NCBI GenBank assembly: GCA_023230665.1
Contig: JALNWY010000056.1
Location: forward strand, 1 to 18,105
Direction of reading: 5' to 3'
Length of the DNA stretch: 18,105 nt
DNA from: Deltaproteobacteria bacterium
Lineage (GTDB): Bacteria; Desulfobacterota; Desulfomonilia; UBA1062
Shown here: positions 6,976-13,985 of the stretch, one piece after another
Layout: each line of letters begins with the position of its first letter
Position numbering within the stretch: position 1 is the first letter of the stretch
Made by a program: the position numbers and the translations under genes
The notes under the pieces: model-generated
Seen by the model: only the letters and a program-made list of their open reading frames with translations
Databases searched by the model: none
Told to the model about the DNA's origin: nothing

Positions 6976-8223
6976 CTATTCGTAGACCTTTTCCTCGTCC
7001 TCGTGCGCATTGAGCGCATCACTCTCCACGTCCCGGATATCCTCTTTCGACAGGGTCTTGAAGTACTCCTTGTACCACTCGTTCTGGATGATGAGCTGCA
7101 TGATCTCGTTGGAGCCGACCCAGATCATGGAGAGCCGGATGTCCCGGACAATGCGCTCCAGGGGGTAGACATTGGTGTATCCGATACCGCCCACGACCTG
7201 CATGCACTTGTTGGCGATCTCCCACGCAGCCTCGGTAACGTACTTTTTGCTCTGGGACACCATGCGTCTGACCCTTCCCGGATGCACGGTGCCGGAATCC
7301 ACTGCCCGGCAGGTGGTGTACACCATGGACCGGGCGGAGTCCAGCAGCATGGCGCAGTCTGCCACCTTGAAGCCCACGGCCTGGAACATCTGGATGGGGA
7401 ACCCAAATGCCTTTCTCTTGGAGGTGTAGCGGGTGGCGATCTCCACTGCCGGGCGCACCGACCCGATGGTCATGGCCGCGGTCCCGAGACGCTCGGGGAT
7501 CATCATGCGCTTGAACACCTCGAAGCCCCCGTTGATGCCGCCCAGCGCATAGCGCTCGGGCACCCGGACATCCTTGAGGATGAGCCGGCCCGCGCCGCCG
7601 CCCCGGACACCCATGAGGCCGTAGATATACCTGGTCTCCACCCCTGAAGTCCTGGGCACCATGAAGGCGGTCATGCGCTTATGGGCCGGGGCCGCCGGGT
7701 CGGTCACTGCATAGACGAGGAACCAGTCCGCGCCTTCGGCGCCCACGATAAAGCGCTTCTGGCCGGTGATGATCCAGTCGTCCCCGTCTTTCTTCGCCAC
7801 CGTGGCGGCGCCGAAAAAATCCGAGCCCCCGCGCGGTTCGGTCAGGCCCTCCGCAGCAAAGGTCTCCCCTTTCAGCAGGGGCACGACCACCTGCTGCTTG
7901 AGCTCTTCGCACCCGAACTCGATGACCGCCTCACATACAATGTCCGCGCCCACCCCCCACAGGCAGGCGAGCGAGTAGCTGGCAACGCCGATCTCCTCGG
8001 CCACGATGGCGTCATCCACCCAGGTGAGCCCTCTGCCTCCGTACTCCCTGGGAAGCCGTATGCCCAAAAGATTCCTTGTGCCCGCCTCCTGAAGGTATTC
8101 CCGGGGAAACTGGACCTTCTCGGCATCCATGTCGAGAATCAGCTGTTTAGGCACCCATTTGGTGAAGGCCCGGGCCTCGTCCCTGAGCCTTTTCTGCTCG
8201 TCGGTCATCATGAAATCGAACAT
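6976..8223 (-). CDS. Acyl-CoA dehydrogenase (LCAD/IVD-type base), divergent from XRE regulator
   Basis: This 415-residue FAD acyl-CoA dehydrogenase has the TEPRGGSD FAD/substrate loop (128-135), an RKAFGFP stretch, VVGGIGY (FAD ADP-binding) and the C-terminal VGSNEIM motif. The MCAD-type base position is Val369, but Glu244 in the helix-G MIPERLG segment can serve as the base, as in long-chain and isovaleryl-CoA dehydrogenases. The ATG at 8223 is preceded by GGAGGG. The C-terminus carries about 25 extra residues, acidic at the very end (HEDEEKVYE), beyond the usual end of the family. A near-consensus promoter lies in the gap to the divergent XRE gene, and repeats there suggest XRE control. The substrate is unknown. 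It could act alone or with the degenerate dehydrogenase at 8706. Confidence 0.92.
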   Translation of the reverse strand: MFDFMMTDEQKRLRDEARAFTKWVPKQLILDMDAEKVQFPREYLQEAGTRNLLGIRLPREYGGRGLTWVDDAIVAEEIGVASYSLACLWGVGADIVCEAVIEFGCEELKQQVVVPLLKGETFAAEGLTEPRGGSDFFGAATVAKKDGDDWIITGQKRFIVGAEGADWFLVYAVTDPAAPAHKRMTAFMVPRTSGVETRYIYGLMGVRGGGAGRLILKDVRVPERYALGGINGGFEVFKRMMIPERLGTAAMTIGSVRPAVEIATRYTSKRKAFGFPIQMFQAVGFKVADCAMLLDSARSMVYTTCRAVDSGTVHPGRVRRMVSQSKKYVTEAAWEIANKCMQVVGGIGYTNVYPLERIVRDIRLSMIWVGSNEIMQLIIQNEWYKEYFKTLSKEDIRDVESDALNAHEDEEKVYE

Positions 8224-8236
8224 GGCATCCCTCCTG

Positions 8237-8305
8237 ATATAACACTTTGTTTTATTATTATCCTTGAATGTTATATGCCTGTCAAGTGAAATGACAAAAC
8301 ACTTG
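8237..8305. promoter_or_regulatory. Operator cluster in the divergent dehydrogenase/XRE gap
   Basis: Two inverted pairs are present: ATATAACA (8237-8244) with TGTTATAT (8269-8276), and CAAGTG (8283-8288) with CACTTG (8300-8305). Read on the minus strand, AAGTGTT also occurs twice as a direct repeat (8304-8298 and 8247-8241). The sites flank or overlap the -35 and start point of the minus-strand promoter. The adjacent XRE protein is the obvious candidate ligand; this is inference. Confidence 0.5.
8257..8285 (-). promoter_or_regulatory. Near-consensus sigma70 promoter of the minus-strand dehydrogenase
   Basis: Read on the minus strand, TTGACA (8285-8280) and GATAAT (8262-8257) are 17 bp apart, one base from full consensus. 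Transcription would start near 8250, about 25 nt before the start codon. The promoter for the plus-strand XRE gene is less clear; TTGAAT (8264-8269) with TGAAAT (8287-8292) at 17 bp is a possibility. Confidence 0.72.
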
Positions 8306-8362
8306 CATTTTTCCTTCCGCTCAGGGGAAAATGGAACGAAATCATCAGGGGCGTACAGTCAG

Positions 8363-8722
8363 ATGGGGTTCAAGGAGATCGGTAAAAAAATTCAGATGGC
8401 CCGGGAGGAGCGAGGCCTGACCCAGGTGGGCCTGGCCCATACCCTCGGCATTACCCAGGCTGCCCTGTCAAACTACGAGCTCGGCAAGCGCAGGCTCTAT
8501 TTCCACCAGATCGAGCAGATCGCATCTGTTCTGGGCAAACGGCTCGATTTCTTTATCCAGGAAGAGAACGGCAAGGTATCCGCACCAGAGGCCGAGGGTA
8601 ACGAAAGAGCGCTGCACCTCGTTTTCGAGAGAATATCCCGGCTCGGCCCCCAGGAGCTCCGCCTCCTGGAGGGCTTTCTCGACTATCTGAAATGGAGGCA
8701 GGACCATGCATCCGTTAAATGA
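8363..8722 (+). CDS. XRE-family HTH transcriptional regulator
   Basis: The HTH_3 (Cro/C1) domain fills residues about 4-60, with recognition region GLTQVGLAHTLGITQAALSNYELGKR, followed by a loop and a helical C-terminus (GPQELRLLEGFLDYLKWR). The chosen start at 8363 gives 119 residues, with AGGGG about 11 nt upstream; an in-frame ATG at 8291 would add 24 residues lacking domain character. The stop overlaps the start of the dehydrogenase gene at 8706 by 17 nt, so the two are likely translationally coupled. It is divergent from the dehydrogenase at 6976-8223, and repeats in the gap suggest it regulates that promoter and its own. No sensor domain is visible, so a ligand is not predictable from the sequence alone. 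Confidence 0.87.
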   Translation: MGFKEIGKKIQMAREERGLTQVGLAHTLGITQAALSNYELGKRRLYFHQIEQIASVLGKRLDFFIQEENGKVSAPEAEGNERALHLVFERISRLGPQELRLLEGFLDYLKWRQDHASVK

Positions 8723-9839
8723 AAGGCAACAGGCCCTGGTGGATGATGCCCGGCGGTTTGCCTGCGAACACGCAGGGATCCTCGATCCCGGCGATGACCG
8801 AACCGCAAACGCCGCGCAGCTGTACCGCGCCTATGCCCGGGGCGGCTACCATGCCCTGCTCATTCCCGAGCATCTCGGAGGCAGGGGGCTCGACTACGTG
8901 AACACAGGCCTGGTATACGAGGCCTTGAGCTATCACCTTCCGGCTACGCTTCACGGCCCGATCACCACTGCCCACTGTATCGAGATGATCAGGATCGGCT
9001 GCCAGGGTGCGCGCCGGGAAGAGCTTCTCTCCGCAATCGCATCCAAGGGGCTGGCCGTGGGGTTCTGTCTCACCGAGGAAGGTGCGGGCTCCGACATCGC
9101 CTCCTTGTCCACACGGGCCCAGCGCTCTCCCGGCGGTTTTACCATTACCGGAGACAAGAGCATCGTGATCAACCACGCCATCGCGTCCCTGCTCATCGTC
9201 TTTGCAGCCGGACCGGCCAGAAAAGGACGCGCCGGGCTCAATGCCTTTCTCGTGGACCCGGCCCTTTTGGGTGTTCGGATCGGCAAACCCTGCGAGACTC
9301 CCGGGTTCGCCGGAAACATCATGGGCGGCGTGGCGTTCGATGGTGTACAGGTACCCCCCGACTCGCTGCTGGGGGAGAACGACAGCGGGTACTTCCTCCT
9401 CATGGAGACCCTGGACAAGGGGCGGCCCCTGGTTGCGGCAAGCTGTGCAGGGGCTGCCAAAAAGGCCTTCGATCTGGTGCTGGATCATGCGAAGAACCGG
9501 GTTCAGTTCGGTAAACCCCTCTTTTCCTTCCAGGGAATCTCGCTGCCCCTGGCAGAGCTCGCCACCCGGCTTCAGGCATCCCGCCTCCTGACCTTTGACG
9601 CCCTGTCCCGCATCGACGGCAACCGGACCTTTTCACTGGAGGCATCCATGGCAAAGCTCCATGCCGCAGACACCCTGCTGGACATCGCATCCTTCGGCGT
9701 GGAGATCCTGGGATATCGCGCCGCCGGGGCATCGGCGGACGCTCGTGAAATCGTCCGCATCCACCAGGACGCGCAGCTCATGAAATCCATCGATGGTGCA
9801 GCCAACGTACAGAAAATGGTCATCGCATCGCAGCTTTAG
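8706..9839 (+). CDS. Degenerate acyl-CoA dehydrogenase-like protein
   Basis: The 377-residue product spans the whole acyl-CoA dehydrogenase fold, including CLTEEGAGSD (the FAD/substrate loop) and an NRVQFGKPL segment, but it departs at key places. The helix-G base position reads LDKGRPL, so Gly239 replaces Glu. The MCAD-type base position reads SIDGAANVQ, so Asp363 stands where Glu is usual. The FAD-contacting Q-x-x-G-G-x-G motif is EILGYRAAG, and the following R-D-A is HQDA. GGAGG lies 7 nt before the ATG, which overlaps the XRE stop. It may be a low-activity or specialised enzyme, the inactive partner of a heteromeric dehydrogenase, or an AidB-like non-metabolic relative; these are hypotheses. 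The length argues against a simple decaying pseudogene. Confidence 0.85.
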   Translation: MHPLNERQQALVDDARRFACEHAGILDPGDDRTANAAQLYRAYARGGYHALLIPEHLGGRGLDYVNTGLVYEALSYHLPATLHGPITTAHCIEMIRIGCQGARREELLSAIASKGLAVGFCLTEEGAGSDIASLSTRAQRSPGGFTITGDKSIVINHAIASLLIVFAAGPARKGRAGLNAFLVDPALLGVRIGKPCETPGFAGNIMGGVAFDGVQVPPDSLLGENDSGYFLLMETLDKGRPLVAASCAGAAKKAFDLVLDHAKNRVQFGKPLFSFQGISLPLAELATRLQASRLLTFDALSRIDGNRTFSLEASMAKLHAADTLLDIASFGVEILGYRAAGASADAREIVRIHQDAQLMKSIDGAANVQKMVIASQL

Positions 9840-9884
9840 CGCTTGTGCCATACGGGTTTGAAAAACGAAAATCCTGATTTTCCC

Positions 9885-9916
9885 TTGACAACCAATATGT
9901 TTCGTATAAGAAACAT
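9885..9916 (+). promoter_or_regulatory. Promoter and MarR-type operator before the MarR gene
   Basis: A perfect -35 TTGACA (9885-9890) lies upstream of ATGTTTC (9897-9903) and GAAACAT (9910-9916), inverted 7-bp arms around GTATAA. Two of the three central base pairs are also complementary, so 18 of 20 positions are symmetric. The -10 is ambiguous: TATAAG has a 14-bp spacer and TAAGAA a 16-bp spacer. A further GAAAC half-site follows at 9925. Position and form suit autorepression by the MarR protein. Confidence 0.6.
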
Positions 9917-9985
9917 TCTCACAAGAAACTTTCGAGCAGGAATATACTTCTTCTGTTCCTTTGGGTGAAGACACGAGACAAAGAC

Positions 9986-10573
9986 ATGAGCAATGAGACC
10001 TCTGTCCGGGAAAAGGGCCATATTCTCCAGAAGAGCGACTGCGATCCGGAGCACTATCCCGGCGCTGTCGAGTATCATGCAAACGAAGGTCCGGAAAACC
10101 CCCCTGCCCCCGAATACCCCGCTGTCATCTGCAACATGAGGATACTCATGGCCCTCAGAAGAATCATGCATTCGATCGACACCTATTCAAGGAAACTCTC
10201 CATGGATTATCATATCACCGTCCCGCAACTCATCTGCCTTCATGCCGTTGTCCACGACGGTCCCATGACGTTCTCTTCACTGGGGAAGCTCGTCAGCCTC
10301 AGCATGAGCACGGTCAATGGCATTATCGACAGGTTGGAGGCGAAAAAACTCGTGGAGCGCAAGAGGACGGATCCCGATCGCAGGAAAGTGCTGGTTTCCG
10401 CAACCGATGCGGGCGTCATGCTTTCCAGAAATATGCCACCGCCACTTCAGAACAGGCTGGTACAGGCCATCTCGGAGCTTCCCGAGCTGGAGCAGATATC
10501 CATAGCCCTGTCACTGGAGCGGATCGTGGATATGATGGAAGAAAACCAACATCCGGACAGCGCCGGCAGGTAA
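9986..10573 (+). CDS. MarR-family transcriptional regulator
   Basis: This is a winged-helix dimeric repressor. From the ATG at 9986 it has 195 residues. The DNA-binding part is seen at about 75-140: the helix region around ITVPQLICLHAVV, recognition region FSSLGKLVSLSMSTVNGIIDRL, and the wing tip DPDRRK (129-134) followed by VLVSATDAG. An N-terminal extension of about 50 residues, acidic and proline-rich (GPENPPAPEYP), is longer than the usual MarR. A GTG at 9965 is a possible alternative start; ribosome binding sites are weak for both. It lies directly upstream of the betaine transporter genes in the same direction, so it probably controls their expression, as MarR-type proteins do for other osmoprotectant systems; that link is inference. 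Confidence 0.85.
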   Translation: MSNETSVREKGHILQKSDCDPEHYPGAVEYHANEGPENPPAPEYPAVICNMRILMALRRIMHSIDTYSRKLSMDYHITVPQLICLHAVVHDGPMTFSSLGKLVSLSMSTVNGIIDRLEAKKLVERKRTDPDRRKVLVSATDAGVMLSRNMPPPLQNRLVQAISELPELEQISIALSLERIVDMMEENQHPDSAGR

Positions 10574-10607
10574 GCCCCGCAAGAGGTGTTTCATTGCCTT
10601 ACGGGGC
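10574..10607 (+). repeat. Hairpin between the MarR gene and proV
   Basis: GCCCCG-C-AAG (10574-10583) pairs with CTT-A-CGGGGC (10598-10607), a 10-bp stem with one mismatch and a 14-nt loop, directly after the stop codon. No T run follows, so it is not a strong intrinsic terminator; an attenuating or mRNA-end role is possible. The loop includes TGTTTC (10587-10592), the same half-site as in the operator before the MarR gene. Confidence 0.5.
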
Positions 10608-10673
10608 CTGCAAGGGCATCCGGGTCTTGGAAAAACCGCACCGGACAGATGCGGCCCTGCCGTGTATGCCGTG

Positions 10674-11933
10674 ATGAGCACCATCAAAGAAAGGCAGACT
10701 GTGGACCACAAAATCGTTGTGCAAAACCTCTACAAGATCTTCGGAAACCATCCTCGCAAGGGTGTCAAGCTGCTGAAGCAGGGATACACCAAGGATCATA
10801 TCCTGGAAAAGACCGGGCTGGGGGTGGGAATCGCGGACGTGTCGTTCCATGTGGACGAGGGGGAGATCCTGGTCATCATGGGTCTTTCCGGCAGCGGAAA
10901 GTCCACCCTCGTGCGATGTCTCAACCGGCTCATCGAGCCAACCGGCGGCAAGATCCTTTTAGAAGGGACCGATGTCACCTTGTTGAGCAGGGAAGAGCTG
11001 AGACAGCTTCGTCAGAAGCGCTTCGGCATGGTCTTCCAGCACTTCGCCCTTTTTCCCCGCAGGAGCGTCATCAGAAACGTTGAGTATGGCCTCGAGGTGC
11101 AGAAGGTGCCTCCAAAGGAGCGGCGGGAACGCGCCATGAAGGCGCTGGAGCAGGTGGGGCTCAAGGGATGGGAGGACTCCTATCCCGATCAGCTCAGCGG
11201 CGGCATGCAGCAGCGCGTCGGCCTGGCCCGCGCGCTGGCCTTGGACCCCGACATTATGCTCATGGACGAGGCCTTCAGCGCGCTCGACCCGCTCATCAGG
11301 CGCGACATGCAGGACGAGCTGCTCAAATTGCAGGAGAAGATGCACAAGACCATCGTTTTCATCAGCCACGACCTCGGCGAGGCCCTGAAGCTGGGCGACC
11401 GGATCATCCTGATGAAGGACGGCCGTATCGTCCAGGAAGGCACGGCCGAGTCCATCCTCTCCAACCCCGCCGACGAGTACGTGGCCAAGTTCGTGGAAGA
11501 CGTGGACATATCCAAGGTGGTCACTGCGGAGACCATCATGAAGAATCCGGGCGAGGTGGCGAGCTATGCCCACGACGGTCCCAGGGCCGCCCTGTGGAAG
11601 ATGCGCCAGGCAGGTCTGTCGAGCGTTTATGTTCAGCACAAGGGCCGGCTCATGGGAATCGTCAGGGCCGAGGACGCCTCGTCCGCCCTGAAGGCCGGTG
11701 AAAAGGACCTGAAGAACATTATCGTCACGGATATCCAGAAGGTGTCCCCGGAGACCCCCGCGTACGAGCTCTTCCCGCTTCTCGTGGAGAGCAGTCCGCT
11801 GGCCGTGGTGGACAGCGAGGAGCACCTCATGGGCGTGATCATCAAGGGCACTCTCCTGGCGGCCCTGGCGGAAGGAGTACAGACCAATGGAAATGGACTG
11901 GATGCCGGCGATACCGATCGGCAGAGCAATTGA
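10674..11933 (+). CDS. proV: Glycine betaine/proline betaine ABC transporter ATP-binding protein
   Basis: The 419-residue product matches ProV: N-terminal LYKIFGNHP, the LEKTGL stretch typical of ProV/OpuAA, Walker A GLSGSGKST (70-78), signature LSGGMQQ (174-180), Walker B IMLMDEA (194-200), the D-loop SALDPL, and a C-terminal tandem CBS pair (about 285-400) that senses ionic strength in OpuA-type systems. It drives uptake of quaternary amines by ATP hydrolysis on the cytoplasmic face. The start is ATG 10674; GTG 10662 is possible, and no good ribosome binding site is seen for either. The end overlaps proW by 47 nt. It lies 100 nt downstream of the MarR gene with a hairpin in the gap. Confidence 0.93.
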   Translation: MSTIKERQTVDHKIVVQNLYKIFGNHPRKGVKLLKQGYTKDHILEKTGLGVGIADVSFHVDEGEILVIMGLSGSGKSTLVRCLNRLIEPTGGKILLEGTDVTLLSREELRQLRQKRFGMVFQHFALFPRRSVIRNVEYGLEVQKVPPKERRERAMKALEQVGLKGWEDSYPDQLSGGMQQRVGLARALALDPDIMLMDEAFSALDPLIRRDMQDELLKLQEKMHKTIVFISHDLGEALKLGDRIILMKDGRIVQEGTAESILSNPADEYVAKFVEDVDISKVVTAETIMKNPGEVASYAHDGPRAALWKMRQAGLSSVYVQHKGRLMGIVRAEDASSALKAGEKDLKNIIVTDIQKVSPETPAYELFPLLVESSPLAVVDSEEHLMGVIIKGTLLAALAEGVQTNGNGLDAGDTDRQSN

Positions 11934-12738
11934 ATACGCAATAGACCTGTTCTCGGAGCACTGCTCGTTTCTCACCCGCGCATTCTCCGATCTGGTGGAG
12001 AGCGGCATCACGCTCATCATCAACGGCCTGATGTTCTTTCCGCCGTGGGTTCTCATCCTCGCCTTCACCGCGATCGCCTGGTTTTTGAGCAGGAAACGAG
12101 GCCTTGCCCTGTTCACCCTCGCCGGGCTGCTCCTGATCTGGAACATGAATCTGTGGGGCCCCACGGTGAGCACGCTTGCGCTGGTGCTCATATCCACGCT
12201 CATCGCCATGATGATCGGACTCCCCCTGGGAATCCTGTCCGCGCTCAATCAGAGCGCCTACCGGGCGATCATGCCTGTTCTTGATGTGATGCAGACCATG
12301 CCGGCATTCGTCTACCTGATACCGGCCATTCCCTTTTTCGGCCTCGGACCGGTAGGGGCGATTTTCTCGACAGTCATTTTCTCCATGCCTCCGGCCATAC
12401 GGCTCACCTGCCTCGGAATCAGACAGGTGCCCACCGATCTGGTTGAAGCCGCCGACTCCTTCGGCAGCACCCGGTGGCAGAAGCTGTTCAAGCTTCAGCT
12501 CCCCATGGCTACCCCCACCATCATGGCAGGCATCAATCAGACGATCATGCTCGCCCTGTCCATGGTGGTCATTGCCGCCATGATCGGGGCTAAGGGCCTG
12601 GGCGGAGAGGTCTGGAAGGCCATCCAGCGCCTGGAGCCCGCCAGGGGATTCGAGGCAGGCATCGCGATCGTCATCGTGGCCATGATCCTCGATCGGATCA
12701 TGCAGCGGATCGGAAAGCAGAGCGACAAACCGCTCTGA
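11887..12738 (+). CDS. proW: Glycine betaine/proline betaine ABC transporter permease
   Basis: The 283-residue integral membrane protein has several hydrophobic spans and the EAA loop TDLVEAADSFGSTRWQKL (EAA at 187-189) that contacts ProV. Its shape follows ProW/OpuAB: an N-terminal amphipathic stretch, then spans near 50-65, 72-90, 95-120, 130-155, 160-175, 208-235 and 255-275. AAGGAG lies 9 nt before the ATG. It starts inside the 3' end of proV, 47 nt overlap, so translation is probably coupled. Substrate specificity comes from the following ProX. Confidence 0.93.
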   Translation: MEMDWMPAIPIGRAIEYAIDLFSEHCSFLTRAFSDLVESGITLIINGLMFFPPWVLILAFTAIAWFLSRKRGLALFTLAGLLLIWNMNLWGPTVSTLALVLISTLIAMMIGLPLGILSALNQSAYRAIMPVLDVMQTMPAFVYLIPAIPFFGLGPVGAIFSTVIFSMPPAIRLTCLGIRQVPTDLVEAADSFGSTRWQKLFKLQLPMATPTIMAGINQTIMLALSMVVIAAMIGAKGLGGEVWKAIQRLEPARGFEAGIAIVIVAMILDRIMQRIGKQSDKPL

Positions 12739-12791
12739 GCCGGCAGCAGCGGCACAGGCACAAGAACAAAAAAACCAAATAGGAGGATTGA

Positions 12792-13646
12792 ATGAGACAC
12801 TTTTTTGGATTCATAGCTGTTTTCACACTCTTTTTCGTCATCGGCGGGATCTCGGACGCCCGCGCAGCCAAGGGCAAGCTTGAGTTCGCCTACGTGGAAT
12901 GGGCGTGCGCCACGGCCAGCATTCACGTGATCGAGGCGGTTCTGGAAGAAAAGATGGGCTACGATGTCGAGGTCACCCCGGTGGGAGCAGCCGCCATGTG
13001 GCAGGCGGTCGCCACGGGTGATGTGGACGGCATTACCACCGCATGGCTCCCCCTTACCCACGGCCACTACATGGACAAGGTCAAGGACAAGGTCGTCGAT
13101 CTCGGATCGAACTGTGAGGGAGCGGCCATTGGTCTGGTGGTCCCTGCGTATGTGACCATCGACTCCATCGATCAAATGAACGATCACACCAAGAAGTTCG
13201 ACAGCGAGATCGTGGGGATAGATCCGGGCGCTGGCATCATGAGCGCCACGGAAAAGGCCATCGATGAGTACGGGCTGAAAAACTTCGAGCTCATGGAGAG
13301 CACAGGAGCCATGATGACGGCCATCCTCAGTGAAAAGATCAAAAAGAACCAGTGGGTCGTCGTGACCGGCTGGACCCCTCACTGGAAGTTCGCCCGCTGG
13401 GACCTGAAATATCTCAAGGACCCCAAGGGCGTGTACGGCGGTGAAGAGACCATCAACACCGTTGTGCGCAAGGGACTGAAAGAGGACATGCCCGAGGTCT
13501 ATGAGTTTCTCGACAATTTCCACTGGTCGCTCCAGGAGATCGGCCAAGTCATGGAATGGAACGCTAAGGGCGCAGATCCGGCCGATTCCGCCAAGCGCTG
13601 GATCAAGGAAAACCCCGACCGTGTGAAGGAGTGGCTTCCGAAATAA
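12792..13646 (+). CDS. proX: Glycine betaine substrate-binding protein
   Basis: The 284-residue protein has a signal peptide with an AlaArgAla-type cleavage site near residue 26 (SDARA/AKGK), then an OpuAC-type binding fold. Aromatic residues that could make the Trp cage for a quaternary amine include W37, W70, W85, W188, W194 and W198; the fragments VEWACA, TTAWLPLTHGHY and VTGWTPHWKF are typical. Periplasmic. AGGAGG precedes the ATG. It is the last gene of the pro operon, 53 nt after proW, and is followed by a strong hairpin. The order V-W-X is that of the classical proU operon. A choline or other betaine could be the actual ligand. Confidence 0.9.
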   Translation: MRHFFGFIAVFTLFFVIGGISDARAAKGKLEFAYVEWACATASIHVIEAVLEEKMGYDVEVTPVGAAAMWQAVATGDVDGITTAWLPLTHGHYMDKVKDKVVDLGSNCEGAAIGLVVPAYVTIDSIDQMNDHTKKFDSEIVGIDPGAGIMSATEKAIDEYGLKNFELMESTGAMMTAILSEKIKKNQWVVVTGWTPHWKFARWDLKYLKDPKGVYGGEETINTVVRKGLKEDMPEVYEFLDNFHWSLQEIGQVMEWNAKGADPADSAKRWIKENPDRVKEWLPK

Positions 13647-13671
13647 AACACTTTTCCCACAGAAACGACAT

Positions 13672-13697
13672 GCCCCGCAGTCTGCTCGCTGCGGGGC
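13672..13697 (+). terminator. Terminator-like hairpin after proX
   Basis: GCCCCGCAG (13672-13680) pairs perfectly with CTGCGGGGC (13689-13697) around an 8-nt loop, about 25 nt after the proX stop. The downstream sequence is pyrimidine-rich but lacks a strong T run, so termination may be partial. It separates the pro and liv operons. Confidence 0.65.
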
Positions 13698-13773
13698 GCC
13701 CCATTGTCTCTGGCTCTTCCCATCCCCTTCCTTGGCCTCTCCTTTCGGACCCATCTTCCCGGAGAAAATATCC
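13698..13773. other. Intergenic spacer between the pro and liv operons
   Basis: This interval is pyrimidine-rich with no gene or clear motif. It is part of the 339-nt gap 13647-13985, which otherwise holds the terminator, promoter and leader listed separately. Confidence 0.4.
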
Positions 13774-13803
13774 TTGACATGAGCGTCACTCCTGAACTAT
13801 ATC
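13774..13803 (+). promoter_or_regulatory. Sigma70 promoter of the liv operon
   Basis: Perfect TTGACA (13774-13779) and TATATC (13798-13803) are separated by 18 bp. The start would be near 13811, leaving a leader of about 175 nt before livK. Confidence 0.6.
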
Positions 13804-13985
13804 ATAACGACTGGAAAATACTGGGCTTTCGACACATCCCAGGGCGGGTAAGGCGACTCCAACTCGTGAATTGTACGGGTTAATCTCGTTCCGTAAGCGC
13901 CTGGAAACCGCTCCCCGGAGCGGGGCAGGAAAGAGGGAATCAACAGGCTTAAAAAAACATAGCTACTGTTTTGGAGGAGAAAGGG
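13804..13985 (+). promoter_or_regulatory. Structured leader of the liv operon
   Basis: The untranslated leader contains a CTGGG/CCCAG stem (13821-13825 with 13838-13842) and a strong CCGCTCC/GGAGCGG hairpin (13908-13923). The ribosome binding site GGAGG is at 13973-13977. No known riboswitch consensus was recognised, and no leader peptide rich in branched-chain codons was apparent. Confidence 0.35.

Noticed and set aside
8264..8362. N-terminal extension of the XRE gene from a TTG codon
   Set aside because: The HTH domain starts after 8363, and the extension lies in the repeat-rich control region.
10959..12248. Long minus-strand ORF (429 residues) opposite proV/proW
   Set aside because: It is a shadow of the plus-strand genes: its sequence is low-complexity with no domain, while the plus-strand frames carry clear ProV and ProW motifs.
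13698..13720. T-run terminator after the proX hairpin
   Set aside because: Only pyrimidine-rich, not a true T tract; so the hairpin is called with moderate confidence only.
12537..13754. Long minus-strand ORF (405 residues) opposite proW/proX
   Set aside because: No recognisable domain, and the plus-strand ProX frame has a signal peptide and conserved aromatic residues. High GC leaves antisense frames open.
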